Source: Psilocybe azurescens (Eukaryota; Basidiomycota; Agaricomycetes; Agaricales; Agrocybaceae). From it: a DNA stretch of 64,000 bases. This document shows positions 10,622 through 23,712 of this stretch, piece after piece. The notes under the pieces are model-generated. The model made no database searches and was not told where the DNA came from. It was given only the letters and a program-made list of their open reading frames with translations. The first letter of the stretch is position 1. Each line of letters starts with the position of its first letter. The stretch lies in assembly GCA_023853785.1 (NCBI GenBank), contig JAJIRX010000924.1:19624-83623 (forward strand), written 5' to 3'. The position numbers and the translations under genes were made by a program.

Positions 10622-12707
10622 CGTAGATGTGGGTTCTCAAGGTTTAGATGAGGTAGAGGACTGAGTGAAGGCGTAGTGAGTCCGGGGAAGGTGAGTCGTG
10701 ACAACGATATTGCCTCAATAAATCGCCGGTTTCTATCCAAGTTGCTATCAGTGTAAACGTAATATTTAATGCGCAACTACAGGAGATGTCATCTGAGGCT
10801 AGATCAGCTGTATAACGAGCGAAACTGGGGGCAGCTGCCAGCATCACCTCACGCACAAAGCGTTGGCTGTGCGTGGTCTGAAGGAGGGAGCTGCGTGCGT
10901 AGTACCGGGTTTATTCTAAATCAGTTTTGATGCAACTGTAGATTTGGAGTAAACTCAGTAACATTCACTGAAGAGGGCAAGGGCAGAAACGATATTCGAC
11001 GAGAACCTCGACGCAGGTATGCTGTATTGAGGTCCCACTCGTACATCTAACACATGGAGAAGATTAATCCTGATGAGTACCACTATATTCTGTTTCCTGC
11101 ATCCTTCCGTAAGTGTCGATTCGGAAAAAGCATCACTTCCAGCGACATATTTGCATCATGGTGTACATAGACTGATCTGGGCTGTCAACGTATGCGCAAA
11201 GCATTCCATGTGTCTCTCTTGCGTTATTCATTCCGGCAAAGCTGACCTGGTGTAATCAATATAAATGAAGAGTGTTGGCAGAACGAGGAGGACGCCGCAT
11301 GTGAAAGATGAACTATTTGTGGTGTGCCTCGTTTAATGCATGAGTTAATGAGAACCGACGGTATAAACAAGAACACATGTTCGAGCAGTTACGTGCGGTG
11401 TCGGATAGAAGTTCTAGAAGATGCTGCCCGTAGCAAGAAGTGTCCTGTAGATCACGCTATCACCTAGGGCAAGTAGCTAGGAATGTGCAACTAAATCTAA
11501 GTCGTAAGCTATGAAACGAAAAAGTAATCGCCGACCTTTCATACAACTTTCATATCTAATGACTGAGATATTTCTTGGACCCATTTTTGAGGGATTAAGA
11601 GAGGCCTTTTGCAGCGTCCTTGACCGAAATGTGACAACGCACTAGCGAGCTCGCTGAGGTCGTCGGTCGACCAGCTGAGCGCTGACTCTTCCATCAATCT
11701 GTTATCTTCTAGTCAAAAGTTAAAATAACGTTAAATTGAAATTCTCAGCCTACCGAGTGTGATGTGACATGTGACATGTGACATGATCACTGTTAACCGA
11801 CCTCAGCCGACCTCTTGCTAGTTACCCCTTACCAACTTCATCTCACAGTAGACCATGCCCATATGCATGCATCTTCATGCTTTTGTTCCAGCTCGTCGAG
11901 TCTCTGGCACGCGTGATTCTTATCCTTACGCATAAAGTGGTAATGGCGCGCCAGTCCAAAGCCAGTCAAATCATCTTAGAAAACCGAGGCGAAGGCTCAG
12001 AGATTCAACCCCTTGCATGTGCATAGTCCAAGGTTACATTTCGGTTCTTCGCGATGCGTTAGTCGCGTATATCAGAAGCGTCAATGAGGTCACTACTAGT
12101 GTGGATATGTAAGTTGTTGACTATCCTGTCGTGCCTTTCTGCGATTGCGCCGTTATTAATACTGTGATTAGAACAAGATTAGAGCCTCATGTACTCTCAG
12201 GAGAGGTCAGAGCTTCACCTTCTGGCTGTTAAAACCTGAAGCTCAGTACGTTGGAGATAAAGTATTTCTTTTAGGAACTTGAATTGTGCGTCGAGCATAA
12301 ACTTGCTGACATAGACATTCTGCAATATTTGCTCTCGGGGTACGAAATATTTGAATCATAATCGCCTGCTATAACTGAAATTAACTTATAGGAATTATAT
12401 ATCGAATTTATGCGGTATTCTATCTGAGAACCGCTTTTGTGAACTCTTCAGCCCCCGCGCACACGGACGGCTGTGAGCCCCAACACCACCGCATATTTGA
12501 TTTCCCTCATAATATGCACTGCAAGGTTCAACTCAAACCAAACCTCGAGTTCCATTCGAAATCATCAAACGCACGTCAACGTCAATATTCTATACAATGC
12601 TAAACCAGCGCTTTAAATATTCTCTGTAGCTATGTAGTGGTGATCAATAGATAAAGGTGTTCAACGTATGCATGGAAAGTAGAAAATCAAAGCAGAATGT
12701 TGCGGAC
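10622..12707. other. Intergenic, no supportable gene
   Basis: About 2.1 kb without a convincing coding frame on either strand. A small (GTGACAT)-type tandem repeat lies at about 11762-11785. Around 11110-11140 the minus strand reads AFSEST-like codons resembling SWW4 exon 1, too short to call a relic. I see no tRNA-like sequence. Confidence 0.6.
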
Positions 12708-14973
12708 TCAATCCGCCTTTTTGAGCCACCATTTGAAGCAGCAGCAACAAAAATTCTTGATCCAACCCCAACACGCCGTGAAACAACCACAACCACCTGA
12801 TCTTGTGTTTCCCCCTGAGACTTGTCCAGGCCCACTCAATGCTCCGTGTCCAGGATCTCCCACTGTTGTAAACTTCTCTCCCCGATTGTTCCGTTCTCCT
12901 ACGCTGTTCTGTTCTCCTCCGTTTTGCGCTCCTACACCGACGTTCTGTTCTCCTCCTGCGACATTCTGTGCTCCTCCTTCGACATTCTGTTCTCCTCCTT
13001 CGCCATTCTGTTCTCCTCCTTCGACATTCTGTTCTCCTCCTTCGCCATTCTGTTCTCTTCCTTCGCCATTCTGTTCTCTTCCTTCGCCATTCTGTTCTCT
13101 TCCTTCGACATTCTGTTCTCTTCCTTCGCCATTCTGTTCTCTTCCTTCGACATTCTGTTCTCTTCCTTCGGCGTTCTGTTCTCTTCCTTCGGCATTCTGT
13201 TCTCTTCCTTCGACATTCTGTTCTCCTCCGACGTTTTGCGTTCCTCTGCCGTTCTGTTCTCCTCTGCCGTTCTGTTCTCCTCTGCCATTCTGTTCTCCTC
13301 TGCCACTTTGTTCTCCTCTGCCATTCTGTTCTCCTCCTCTGCCGTTCTGCTCTCCTCCACCGTTCTGATCTTTTCCACTACTGTGTTCTCCGCCACCGTT
13401 CGCCCCTCGTTCGCCCCTCGAGCTTTCTCCACCGACCACTGTTTCTTTCTTCGACTTGTCTCCACCGCCCTGTTCTTCATCGGTCCGCTTTGTTCCATGG
13501 CCCCCGTCGTGTCTCAGTTTTCCTCCATCTCTCAAATTTCTTCCACCCTCTTCTTCTTCCTTCTGTCCTACCTCGACCGGTTTGTCGTCTTGACCAAATT
13601 GCAGGACCACGGATGTGCAGCCATTCGATCCGGCTGGCGCGCCACTCGTTCCGCTCTGCTCCAGTTTCTCACCCCTTGTGTCGCAGTTGTGTCCTCACTT
13701 TCTCCCTTCGCGTCTTTGTCTCCTGTTTTCGCCCCTTCTTTCTTGAGCGGCTTTTCTTCTATGGGCCCTGGCCCGACTTTGGCCGCCTCGGTCGGTTTGT
13801 TCTGCATTTGGCGCTTTGATGTGGCACGGTGATTGTTCAAATGAGTTGGTGCGTGCTTCGTTCCACTCTCTGCGGGTTTCCCATCGACCTGTTTCGCTAT
13901 TCGGTCCCCTCCTGTTTTCGCTGGTCCTACCGTCGGGCGCGTCGATATGGCATTCGTTGAATCGGGCGCCAAAGCAGAAGCAAGTTCTTTTGCAAACACC
14001 AACGCTTCCATGTTTTTCTCTTCCAATTTCAACATCTAGTTATAAAGATAGTGGCGGAGATGGGAAAGGCAAACAGTAAGAATCAGCACCACTGAACAGT
14101 AAAAAATCTTACGTTGTCTTTGTATCCCAAGTAGCGCCGCTTGAGGGTTTGCCAGGCCTGCACAGTTTCGGGAATCTTGTCTCTGGCATTTTCGAGCGTC
14201 ATTGCTTTCATCTTCCCCCTTGATTTTTCTGGCTCATGCTGGCGCTGGTCCACCATTTAATATAAGCCTTCATACAATCCTCCAAGTCTGTAAGGACGCG
14301 ACCAAAACGCTCTTGTAGTAGAGCTACACATACTGAAATCAGCCTCCAATAAATCAATTTAGAAACCAAATTTCATGTACTGACCTTCAACCCCGTCGGT
14401 TTTGTTGCCCGTATATGCTTCAATGGTCTTCGCATAGTACATAGAGTGACTATTAGTCGAATAATATGTGCGCTTGATATGGGATAAATCTCACATTTTG
14501 AACCCCTCGTCGGATCTCTCGGATGGTCTTGATCATTTCCTGCACCTTGGCCATCCCTTTAGAAGCAAGCTGCCTCATTTCCTTCAGATACTGTTCCATT
14601 TCGGGGTCTATAGTAGCGCTGCCAGCTTCTGATATCTTCTCAGAAGAATCAATTCCCTCTACTGCCCAGTCGTGACCCAATTGCGCGGCTTCCAATCCCT
14701 TCTCATACGCTTTGTAAAAGTTCCCCACATGGCGGCCAGGCTCCGTAGCCGAAAGCGATCTAGTTGTTAAATAATCAGCAATATTGTCTTCCATCAATGG
14801 CTTGTTGCAAATAAAGCCTACGCTGCTGTGGATGATGACGATGCCAGTGATAATCTCCACGTATTGACAATATCGAGGAATGTGTTCATTGAGCTCTCTA
14901 AAGCTATCAATGTCGGCTCCGTGCTCGTTTGGCCAATGTCTGATGCGGACTGTAGTGAGCTATTAGGTGCCAT
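12708..14973 (-). CDS. SWW5: helical-bundle family protein with hexapeptide-repeat tail and Cys/Trp end
   Basis: The start at 14973 opens MAPNSSLQSASDIGQ; a phase-consistent intron follows. Exon 2 (about 14757-14495) has AAQLGHDWAVEGI and EMEQYLKEMRQLASKG. A short exon near 14375-14415 follows. The WW exon (about 14340-14115) has AYIKWWTSASM and ends AWQTLKRRYLGY; it needs one extra G in a run of G near 14215. The tail starts LKLEEKNMEALVFAKELA, is Lys/Pro/Gly-rich, then carries about 20 units related to EGREQN. The C-terminus is CGCF...CWGW...FCCCCFKWW followed by LKKAD: a clustered Cys/Trp/basic end likely to bind membranes, possibly by palmitoylation. There is no CaaX. One frame change is needed near 13610-13690. 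Confidence 0.6.
12905..13365. repeat. 18-bp coding minisatellite in the SWW5 tail
   Basis: Tandem units of about 18 bp related to TTCTGTTCTCTTCCTTCG encode the REQN-[VG/A]-EG hexapeptide on the minus strand. Unit length divides by three, so copy-number change keeps the frame. It is unrelated in sequence to the ARREEE minisatellite of SWW1, showing that repeat expansion arose separately in two tails of the same family. Confidence 0.8.
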
Positions 14974-16487
14974 AGTACTGAGCTCTGAGCAAACCGATTG
15001 GTGAATAAGGTTCGGAGGGGTGTATTAGGTCAGATCGTCTGCCAATATATGTAACAGACTCTCTCATGAGTCCAGTCACCCCTTGAGTTAATTATCGTTT
15101 GAAACGATTTTTTCATGTGTCGAGATGTCAATCAGAACAATAATGGTGTTTGACTTCAACTTTGGCGTCACCTATATGCGACGTGTTACTGTCGCGTGTC
15201 CATATGGCTTGCTGCAAGTAAGAAGTCCGACTGCGATCAAACGACAGGACAGTCTGGTACAGTGGGAGGCGGCCTTACATGCCACATGATCGAAACAAGG
15301 CGAGGCACGCCTCATTTCACCCTGCCCTTTGTTCCCTCTTGAGCTGCCGACTGCTGTCGGAGATGTAAGAAAAATTGGATTATGACTTCCTCTGGGGTTC
15401 CGCGCCTATCTTTGTTCTAGCCTAGAAGTTTTGGAGGCAGCGAAGTAAGAAGCCTGCTGACTGACATATTAATATAAAGCGTTTTTTCATCATTTAATCT
15501 AAGCTACACTCCAGTACCCTAAAATGCCAGACATGCCCAAAAGAGTTCAAACTTACCGACATCATGACTGATATATCTCAGTTCAATATATATAAATCTT
15601 GCTGTAATAAATATAATTCTCAAGCTGCAGCTCGTGTTCCAAAGAATCACATAATGTGGTCTGAGATTAACCAACCTTTCTAACTTTTAGATTTGACTCT
15701 TAATTAGCCTAGGTTTCTGTTGGTTGGCTGGTGGTTGGCTGTTGGTTTTGTTGGTCAGCTTGCTACCTATCAGCGGTGGTCCTGGGGTGTACTGTAAGCC
15801 TGGCGCCCCAGTCTTACCACAGCCCCTTTCCCATATTATCTTATCTTCTACATTTACGTACACGTGACTGCGATCCCCAACCTTTTCCTTCGACGCCGAC
15901 TTCTCTTACCTTATGCACCGTACACACCTGTAACCCAGTCAGTCGTTCTATCGATATATCGTGGTCCTGTTATTCTCCGCGTGACTCTCAGTGAGCCCTG
16001 TGACGCCGGCCTTTCATGTACGCACGCATATTGCATGCATACACACCATGACAGTGTTGTCCCCTGCGCTGAGATTCCATGATTCTGAATATAAATTTAT
16101 TTATATCAGACTGCAGGCAGTATGGGAGGTCAGACAAAGATATAGGCCGATGATAGGATACGATTCCCAAATCACATCCAAATACTTGGACTTCGGACTG
16201 ATCGAGCTGTGTCTGGAACATCGGAATATTTGATGAAAAAAGGTCATGTATTAAACTTATGGGGCGATGCTAAGAACGAGTAAAATTTTTTTGTCACCGG
16301 GGCTGATGGGTAGAGATGGTATCTCGCAGGGGAAGACAGCGAAGTCCAGTGATACGATTAGTTAGGCCAACAGGTCCGAGTGTACCTGTTTTCCTTGTGT
16401 AGGGACACAGAGCATAATAAATAAATAAAAATACTGCTACGAATACCCACTTGTACAAGCCAAGATGTTTTGAAATACTTAGATGGC
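14974..16487. other. Intergenic, no supportable gene
   Basis: No coding frame with sensible splice sites. A GGTTGGCTG-type simple repeat lies at about 15718-15750. Short open frames at 15731-16082 on the plus strand are Ser/Thr/Cys-rich without features. Some of this is probably the promoter of SWW5 and the 3' region of SWW6. Confidence 0.55.
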
Positions 16488-17503
16488 CTAATCATGATGG
16501 AATGCTGCGAGCTGAGCGAAAAATAGGGATAATTCCTCCAATGAAGGACCATTTCTTTCTGTTGGGAATCTCTCGCAAAAAGCCAGGAATTCCACGTTTG
16601 AGTCTTGGTATTCCTGTATCTTCAAATAGTTTAAATCAGACTTTATTGTTAAGGACAATACATACCTCGACGGTATAGTCAACAAATTTTTCTTTCAACT
16701 CTCTCCACTTCTTCACCGTAAAAGCGTCACGATAGGGGCTGTAGCTCATTTGCAGGGAATCAAGACGATTTTGTTGCGTCTGATGTTCCATATTGAGCAC
16801 ATTCCACCAAGAAATGAAGACGGAAACATGATCAGAAAATGCTTCAAGTATATCGATATCTCCCCTCAGGTCATCGAGCTTAGTAGTACCTTGGGCAATA
16901 AATGTGAATTCTGAACCGAATATCTATTTGATCTATGAACGTACTGATATCCATATTGTTTGCAGAGCTGCCGTTCTCATGACTCCTCTTGACGTCCTTT
17001 TTAGCGTTGTCGATCAGCTGCAATGTAGTAGTCATGCATAAGTTGACTGGGAACATGGAAATAGAGTCAAATCTGTACCTGTCCTAATATCGAACGTACG
17101 TTCCTGAATCTTGCTTGCGCTGCGGCCACATTTTCCTTGCCCCTTGCGGCGTGCTCGGTTATCTCCTTCCAGTAATTCTGGCGGCGTTGCTTGTCAAGGC
17201 TAGGAGCAAGCTCCGTAAAGTTCAAGGCATCTTCTATGATATTGAACCCCTCCTGGGCGGCGGTGACGGACCAATCAATGGCCATTGCATAAGAATGTGC
17301 CTGTTGTTGGATCAAGCTCGTTGCTTTTGACCTAGAATATTAGATCATTCAATATTTATTTGTAAAGGAAATAAACGTCGTGCGAACACGTTCTTCAGCA
17401 TGCACCAAGGACGAAGAAGCTCAATTGCTGCAACTGCTGACTGAACCAGCTCGGTGATATTAGGATCCTCTGGACTTTTGAGAACAAGGCGTGGGTGGGC
17501 CAT
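16488..17503 (-). CDS. SWW6: helical-bundle family protein, short tail
   Basis: The start at 17503 (MAHPRLVLKSPEDPN) is chosen because it sits the same distance before LLRPWC as in SWW2, SWW7 and SWW10. Exon 2 (about 17325-17085) has AIDWSVTAAQEGFNIIEDAL and ends with FRNVRSILGQ. A short linker exon follows near 16945-17030. The WW exon (about 16900-16680) has VFISWWNVLNM and ends KWRELKEKFVDYTVEV. The final exon is only about 45 codons (IQEYQDSNVEFLAF to AAFHHD) and has no CaaX box or rod. No frame break is needed, so this is the most compact intact member. Confidence 0.65.
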
Positions 17504-17829
17504 GTCGGATTCGGTGGGGAGCGTAACCAAGAACGAGTTGAGTGGCGGCTTAAAGTTTTCTAATATGGAGGCAGTCGCAGCATAGCCTGACAGTACTGCT
17601 ACAATACCTGCCACATTCCATGCTTGATCCTCAAGGCACATTCCCCCCATGTGATGTAGGACTCGCCGGCGCCTAATGACTAGTGACGGAAGCGCTCCAG
17701 AGAACGGCCAAAGGTCCCGATGTTGGGGAATCACAAACTTGAAGAGTCATTTGAAGTAGATTTGAAGTGCTGCTTGTCGGTCCAATCACGTAATATATCC
17801 CTGTGGGACACGATTCCCATGCTTTTCCT

Positions 17830-20209
17830 TCAGATCGCGAACCTCCTCGCACTCCCGCTCTTTTTCCTCTCTATCAACCACTCCATCTTTGGCCCTGCAG
17901 CACCAGCACCACCACCCACTGGATTCTCATACCTGTTCTCATGCCTGCTTCCACTCCCCTCATCCTCTCCGAATGTTCTCCGCCCAGCATGAGCACAAGC
18001 ACTGCTTCCAGGCCGAGATATCCGGGCTCCATAAGCACCATTCTCGCCGACAGCCATCGTATTCACATATCTTCCTTCTACCACATGTTCCTGGACACTC
18101 ATACTTCGCCTTCTCGAACGTGGTGGGGCATGAGGGACACGAGGAATAGGCGAGACGCTGTCGCCTGAGCTGTCCGTCACTCTCAGTGAAGGCATCCTGT
18201 CTCTTTCCCGCTCTCGTTCTCGTTCCCTCTCGCGCTCTCGCAGGCGTAAGAAGGACCCAGGAAGATAGCTGGCATCGACTGACTGTCTCGCAACCGTGGA
18301 ATCAAACGGTGTATCTTCGACTTCGCGCGACGGTGAAAATTCAGCTTCCGTCATAGGTCGCTCTGACCGCTCAGGCGAAGCAGACCCGCGAGATATCTGG
18401 AGTCCGATCCGAGAATCGAAAGACGTCCTACGCATATCCAGCGAAGGACGGCCGAGCCCGATCTCACGTCCTAACGAAGGCCCAGCAGGCGGTCGTCCGG
18501 AATCTAGAGATCCACGACTTAGCGGTGTCACCACCTGCTGCGACGAGCCGCCATTGCTGGACGGACTGTCCTTCGAGCGATTGCTGCCTCCACTTCCGAG
18601 CATGACTTGTCTGAGCGTACGCGTGGCTAGGCGTGAGGTGGTTGGTGTTTCTTTGGACTGAGGTGTCGCGTCATCGTTACTGCGATTGCGTCCGCCAAAC
18701 AGGTTTGCTGCTCGTAATGAGGGCTGACTAAACATACTGGGCGAGCGAGGTGATGGCAATGTCCGGCGAGGAGCTGCGGGTGTGGAAGTCGGCGCTGAAG
18801 CCAGGGAAGGAGAGGGAGAAGGAGGCGAGAAGTCGATAGCTGCTTTAACCGGAGCTGTATCGACTTTGTCTTGAGTTGCTTTTGGTGTGGTGGTGGCATT
18901 GCTCATAGACGGTGTGGTAGGAGACGGTGTAGATATAGAAAATCGCGGAGAAGTGGGGAAGCAGAAGGGGGATGAACGTAATCTCGGCAGCAAAGACGAG
19001 GCTTGTTGTGCTCTCGAAAAGCGGGATGCAGGAGATGGAGGAAAGGTGGGTGTGGTAGGCGATACAGACGGTCGTTGTCGATGATCAGACGTGTGATTCA
19101 ACGACTTTGACGACGAGTTCCTCGTACCCGAATTTGGGCTCAAAAGAGCTAAGAGGTCGGCATCGACTGTGTCAGGGTTGAACGTCTTATCAGCTGCTTC
19201 TAGATGCTCGTCCGCGTCGATGATGACCACGGCTTTGTCGGCCTTCAGCCATTCCCTCACCAGACTTTGAAGACGAGGCGCTCTTCCGCAGCGCATCCCG
19301 AACCTGATTTTCCACCTCTGTCGTCGACAGGTTGAATGCCGAGATATCAAAATCAAGGGAATCTGAACGCGGAGAATGTTTTTGAGCAGTTTTGGTAGTT
19401 GAAGAGCCCTGATGTCTGTGTGGATGTAGAAAATTTTGGCTGGTAGTGCGATGAGGCGAGGACGACCTGGATTTGAACGGAATGCCATCGGGCAAATTTT
19501 CGACACCCCTGAACTGTCAGCCTCCATTATGGTTGAGAGTTCTGCAGTCAAAGGAGGGCCTGGAGAAGGGGTTCGCAGAGTGAAAGCTGGAATTGTGGAT
19601 TTGAGATTCAGATATCGACAAAGTAAAGAGTATTCGGGATTTACCTGAGCGTAGTGTCCCATCTCCATTTGAAAGAATGCCGTCCTCCTGATAAGACCCA
19701 GATATATTGTCAAACTTGGGTTCGCGCGGAAGTGGCTTTTCGATTAGCGAGAGAGACGCAGACCGCCTGATAGTTGTCTCATCCGCGAGGGACCCATTTG
19801 ACCTTTCAATGGAGATGACTGGTGTCACTGCATCGTTTGAAAGCGACGACTTTCGTTCTCTGGTCATAGACCTCCTAACTGAACCAAAGTTCGCAAAGGG
19901 ACTCCTAGAGGTACTGGGGGATGATAGTGACGGTGAAGAAGTGGCATTTTTGTTGGGTCCAAATGGTAGAAGAGAGCGTAGGGTGCGGAAAGCAGGAATG
20001 CCTGAACCTGCAGGGCTAGTTGGTGTAGTGTTATATGTGGGTGTGCCCGGAGAATAGCCAATTCCTTGTGGTGTGGTTGAGCCGGAATTCAAAGATCCGC
20101 TGCTCGACGATGCTCGACGAGTGTAGTTCCCTGACGCGAAAACCCCCTTTTTCGAGTGCGCCGATGGGGTATTAGGGGAAAGTTGGACAGTCGCCATTGG
20201 CATTGGCAC
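17830..20209 (-). CDS. Long Ser/Pro-rich, probably disordered protein
   Basis: The start at 20209 opens MPMPMATVQLSPNTP. The first exon (to about 19650) is Ser/Thr/Pro-rich with basic clusters such as RRSMTRERKSS and SLSLIEKPLPREPKFD. One intron ends at CAG near 19560 or 19545. The rest includes a short ordered segment (REWLKADKAVVIIDADEHLE, about 19260-19195), many SP/TP sites, an alternating Arg-Glu run near 18190-18240 and a Gly/His-rich end. The frame carrying the plausible Ser-rich sequence shifts near 19505 and again at about 19268, where one base separates SKS from LVREW. Homopolymer errors are likely. About 730 residues; perhaps a phosphoregulated scaffold. I do not recognise the family. 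Confidence 0.6.
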
Positions 20210-21954
20210 TGTGGTTGGAGAACGACTGAGGTATTGCTTGGTGGGTATACTCTACGTTCCCTGTGGTTAGGTGGTAGATATCATAGTGAGAAGCAATCAA
20301 AGAACATCGAAGACGTCGCCGACGGTGGACGTTCTGATGCAAAAACAGAACTTGCTGAACAAATTCCCGCGAAACAAAGACGGAAGGACCCTGCAAACTT
20401 GCTTGTGGCCCTAACTTAGGGTTTTATTTAACGAAATCTTGACCAACAACCACTCGACCGCGTCCGACGCGACGACGACGACAATAAATACTGAATGACA
20501 ATGAAGATTAACCAAACTCTATATTGCGGCACTTTGATGCGCGTTTCTCGTCTGGAATTTAAACAGCAACAACATCTTGAACGTCGCCCAGAATTTCCCC
20601 AGAATATTGGCAATCATGTTTGTGCATCAAATTCGTCGACATTGGAAGCTCCGTGTCATTGGAAGGCCATACTTTGCCAGTTGTTTATCAACGCTCGTTT
20701 CTTCGGTATGTATTTCGTTGGTGATCTTCCGCAACTTCCTTGTTGACAGGGTTCACAGACAGGAGTCCCAAAACAACCAAGTGATCGCACACGATGACAG
20801 GGCTCAACTACTAACATTAAGGCCGCAAAATATGGGAAATACGTTATTGAAGAAAGTTCTTCATGCCTCGATTATCGTCTGGCCTACATGCTCATTGTGC
20901 CAGACTGTCAGCAAGCCGCTGTGCGCATCGTATACGCCATTTTGCTTGTGCGAAACAAACCAGCCCTCAATACTGGTTCGGACCTCACTCTTCGAAATCT
21001 TCCGCGTCTGTGGTCTATATCACTATACACCATCAGCAATGAAGCTCAGAACCTCCTATGAAAATCTAGTCGATGAGGATCTTGTTGCGGATTTATCAGA
21101 GCTTCAAATAACAAACAAAAACACGCTGGTTGCATGACATCGAGCAGCCTTTCATCGTAGACGCCAGTCAAGCCTGGATAGCACTGAGACTTTTCAGTCT
21201 GTATGACGCAAATATATACGACTTGAAAACGTATTTCAAGACTTGTGGAGGCACACGCTAGTCTGCCCTATGCAGGTGGGTTAATGTTCCCACTTATTCA
21301 GAATTCCCTTTATATACAGCTAACCTTTTCTACTACCTAGGTCATGTCACGGCCACACTGGTACGATCAACACCTCCTAATGGTCCCGCCCTGCATCTTC
21401 GGTTCACCGAAAGTATGACCTCCAATCACATGCATCGTTCCGGGCTACGATGTCTTCCTTCAAGAACCCTACGTAGGTGGATACCTACCGCGGAAGAAAA
21501 AGGCGTATACAAACCGTCCGCTCATTGGGTTACAACTGGGATTAAGATAAAAGAAAATGATCAAGAAATCGTCCTCCCGCCTTATCTGGAGGCTCTGCTC
21601 AAACTGATTAGCTGACTTGACGCAGTTTCTGTCCACTCCGCATGGACACACCTCGGACTCGTCGTCACCCCCCTGATAACGGTTGAGGCCATGAATGTCC
21701 AGTCACTGCCACATTTCCTTTACCGGCGCGCATCACCTGTACCCGATATTGTCCTTCTATGACCAATGTCGTATCTCAACATACCAAGTATTATCACGAA
21801 GGGACACTAAGACTGCACCCACTTTCTGGCTTTGTCGGTGGGCCCAGAAAGAAGAGGTCATGCATCATGGGTCGTGTGCCGCAGCACGTAACGTGACAGA
21901 GATAAAAGGTTTTATGGAGTAAAATACAGCTATCTATCTACACCGAAATAATAC
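20210..21954. other. Region with fragmentary frames, no gene assigned
   Basis: Several plus-strand frames of 60-186 codons occur (for example 20577-21137), and one GT-AG pair near 21274-21340 could be an intron. No combination gave a recognisable or continuous protein. The 186-codon frame is Cys/Leu-rich with little domain character. The start-proximal part contains the promoter of the Ser/Pro-rich gene. A degraded gene is possible. Confidence 0.4.
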
Positions 21955-23502
21955 TTAGAGTAAAGTAGGCAAAGTAGCTAACATCGATTTCCAGATGTTG
22001 TACGCAACGAAAGGCAGCATGATTCCCAGAATAACCCACATTGGCATGACGAAGAACACCGCGGGATCCTTCCAAGAGTGTTTGAACACTGTAACGATGC
22101 CTGCGAGAATACTAACCATTGAGAAAGAGAGCATGAAGATGACGCCCGACATATGGAAAGTTAGATGAAAGGCGATTCGAAGAACTGGTTGATCATTAGG
22201 AGATCTGTTTAGTTAATTCCTCAGAGGTGAAGACGATGTTGAAGTAGCTTACACGACTTTGTCCTTTCCCAATTGGTACGTATCGTATTCGAGGTTTGGA
22301 TAGATATGGACAACGGGTCATCATCCATTGAAGGAAAGACAAGACGTAGCGCCATAAAAAATCGGACGGCGAATAGCGCGTATGATCCTCCGCAACACCC
22401 CCGACTTTGCTATGATATTGTTCGCTGCCGGCCTCGAGAGCTGTAAAATCGCGAAAATGCCAAGACCAATGACTGCGATAAAGCATTCTTGCAGCCAGAA
22501 TTTGAAGCCCACAGCCTGCCAAGATTCGAAATATTCTTCCATAGTGACCGTAGACCTATCCTCTGGTAGAGAACCGAAATCCCACTGAGGGTCGGTAGTG
22601 AACTGATACAGGATATACGTCCAGAGGGCGGTCCATGCCGAAGAAAGTACTATGCCCACACTGTACATCATCCCTCGATTAACTGCAAATAAAATAGGTT
22701 GCACTACGAAGTATATACCAGAGTAATAGTTCATACCTGAATATAACACCTCCGACTGGTCTCTACTAAAGAAACCAGGTAATACATTCGACGAATTATA
22801 CTCGTACAAACCCAGGATATAAAGTCTATCACACAAATTGTCAGCGCGTCTCTCATACAATGACAGCAAGGACGACTTGCAAAGTAGTTATCGGTACGCC
22901 TATAGCCCAATCCGTCCAAGTGGCTGCGGCCGATTGGTTGGCATACCCGAGCATAGCTTTCGACAGCCCAAATGCAATGACAGAACTGCAGACAATAATT
23001 CGGTAGGGAGTGATGTCGGGATTGGCAGGCTTGAAATAAGAGGTAGAGTCAGATGTAAACTCGTCGGAAACATATTCAGGACGGTCTATTGAGAATAACG
23101 CAAGGAGCTTCCAGACGAGGTCCATACAGTCTGGCTTGAAAAGCCATGACAGAGACGAAGGTACGTCCTCTCGAGATTCATAGGCGCTAAGAGCGAAGAA
23201 ACTATCCTCATATAATTAGTTACGAATGTATGTAGAGAGTCGTATGGAGCGCACATCACCGATAGAAACGTCCCAGCTACCCATTCTAACGTAGTGGACA
23301 CTATAGCTCCTCCATTTTGAGTTACAATGGCCTTGGCGGTCCCCAATCCAACCGTGGTGGTAAGTATAGCAAGTCGATACGGCGTTATCTTTGGATGCCA
23401 GGCCTTTCTAGTCTGATTCTATAGCGAATCATGGTATGGTGGATACGATGGGTAGCTAGTATGAGAGGGGTTCGATGGGTATACGACATGTCCTTCGGTC
23501 AT
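21955..23502 (-). pseudogene. Multipass membrane protein, copy P1 (nonsense codon near N-terminus)
   Basis: Roughly 450-500-residue polytopic membrane protein split by short introns. Visible segments in order: MTEGHVVYPSNPSHT, a first hydrophobic stretch (ITPYRLAILTTTVGLGTAKA), GGAIVSTTLEWVAGTFLSVM, PYRIIVCSSVIAFGLSKAML, a large middle exon (22869-22321) with at least two hydrophobic helices, and a C-terminal exon with two helices (GVIFMLSFSMVSILAGIV and VILGIMLPFVAYNIW) ending LATLPTLL. Compared with P2, codon 27 or so is TAG (23420-23422) where P2 has GAG. This is a substitution, not an indel. The gene is probably inactive unless translation starts downstream. Function unknown. Confidence 0.6.
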
Positions 23503-23626
23503 GCGCGGTCTTTGCGGCTAGTGTGTTTGTACAACGAGACTCCGAGTCTGAACTACAAAAACGTTTTTAAAAGCTGCGATGTCGGAGGCTCTAATTGTAA
23601 TGAAACAATGGATAGTTGCTTAAGCT

Positions 23627-23710
23627 TAAGAGCTGAGCGCTGAGGTGGCGTGGCTCGGCGTTCAATTCGGCATCTCGGACCTTGGAACTTGTACCTACCG
23701 TATTCACAAG
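23627..23710. repeat. Duplicated flanking block, left half of MITE-occupied site
   Basis: Matches about 64-160 of the window and ends at the TA where the composite element is inserted. The homologous right half resumes at 25036. It lies upstream of membrane protein P1 and shares the AGAGCTGAGCGCTGAGGTGG sequence with copy 1. Confidence 0.75.
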
Positions 23711-23712
23711 TA

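Noticed and set aside
12697..13832. Plus-strand frames rich in FCS/PPST or LLRHSV repeats
   Set aside because: Antisense of the EGREQN hexapeptide array in SWW5. The minus-strand frame continues from family exons and ends in a Cys/Trp membrane-like tip.
17830..18168. Plus-strand Ser/Pro frames within the Ser/Pro-rich gene
   Set aside because: Shadows in GC-rich coding sequence. The minus-strand frame is longer and continuous with the start at 20209.
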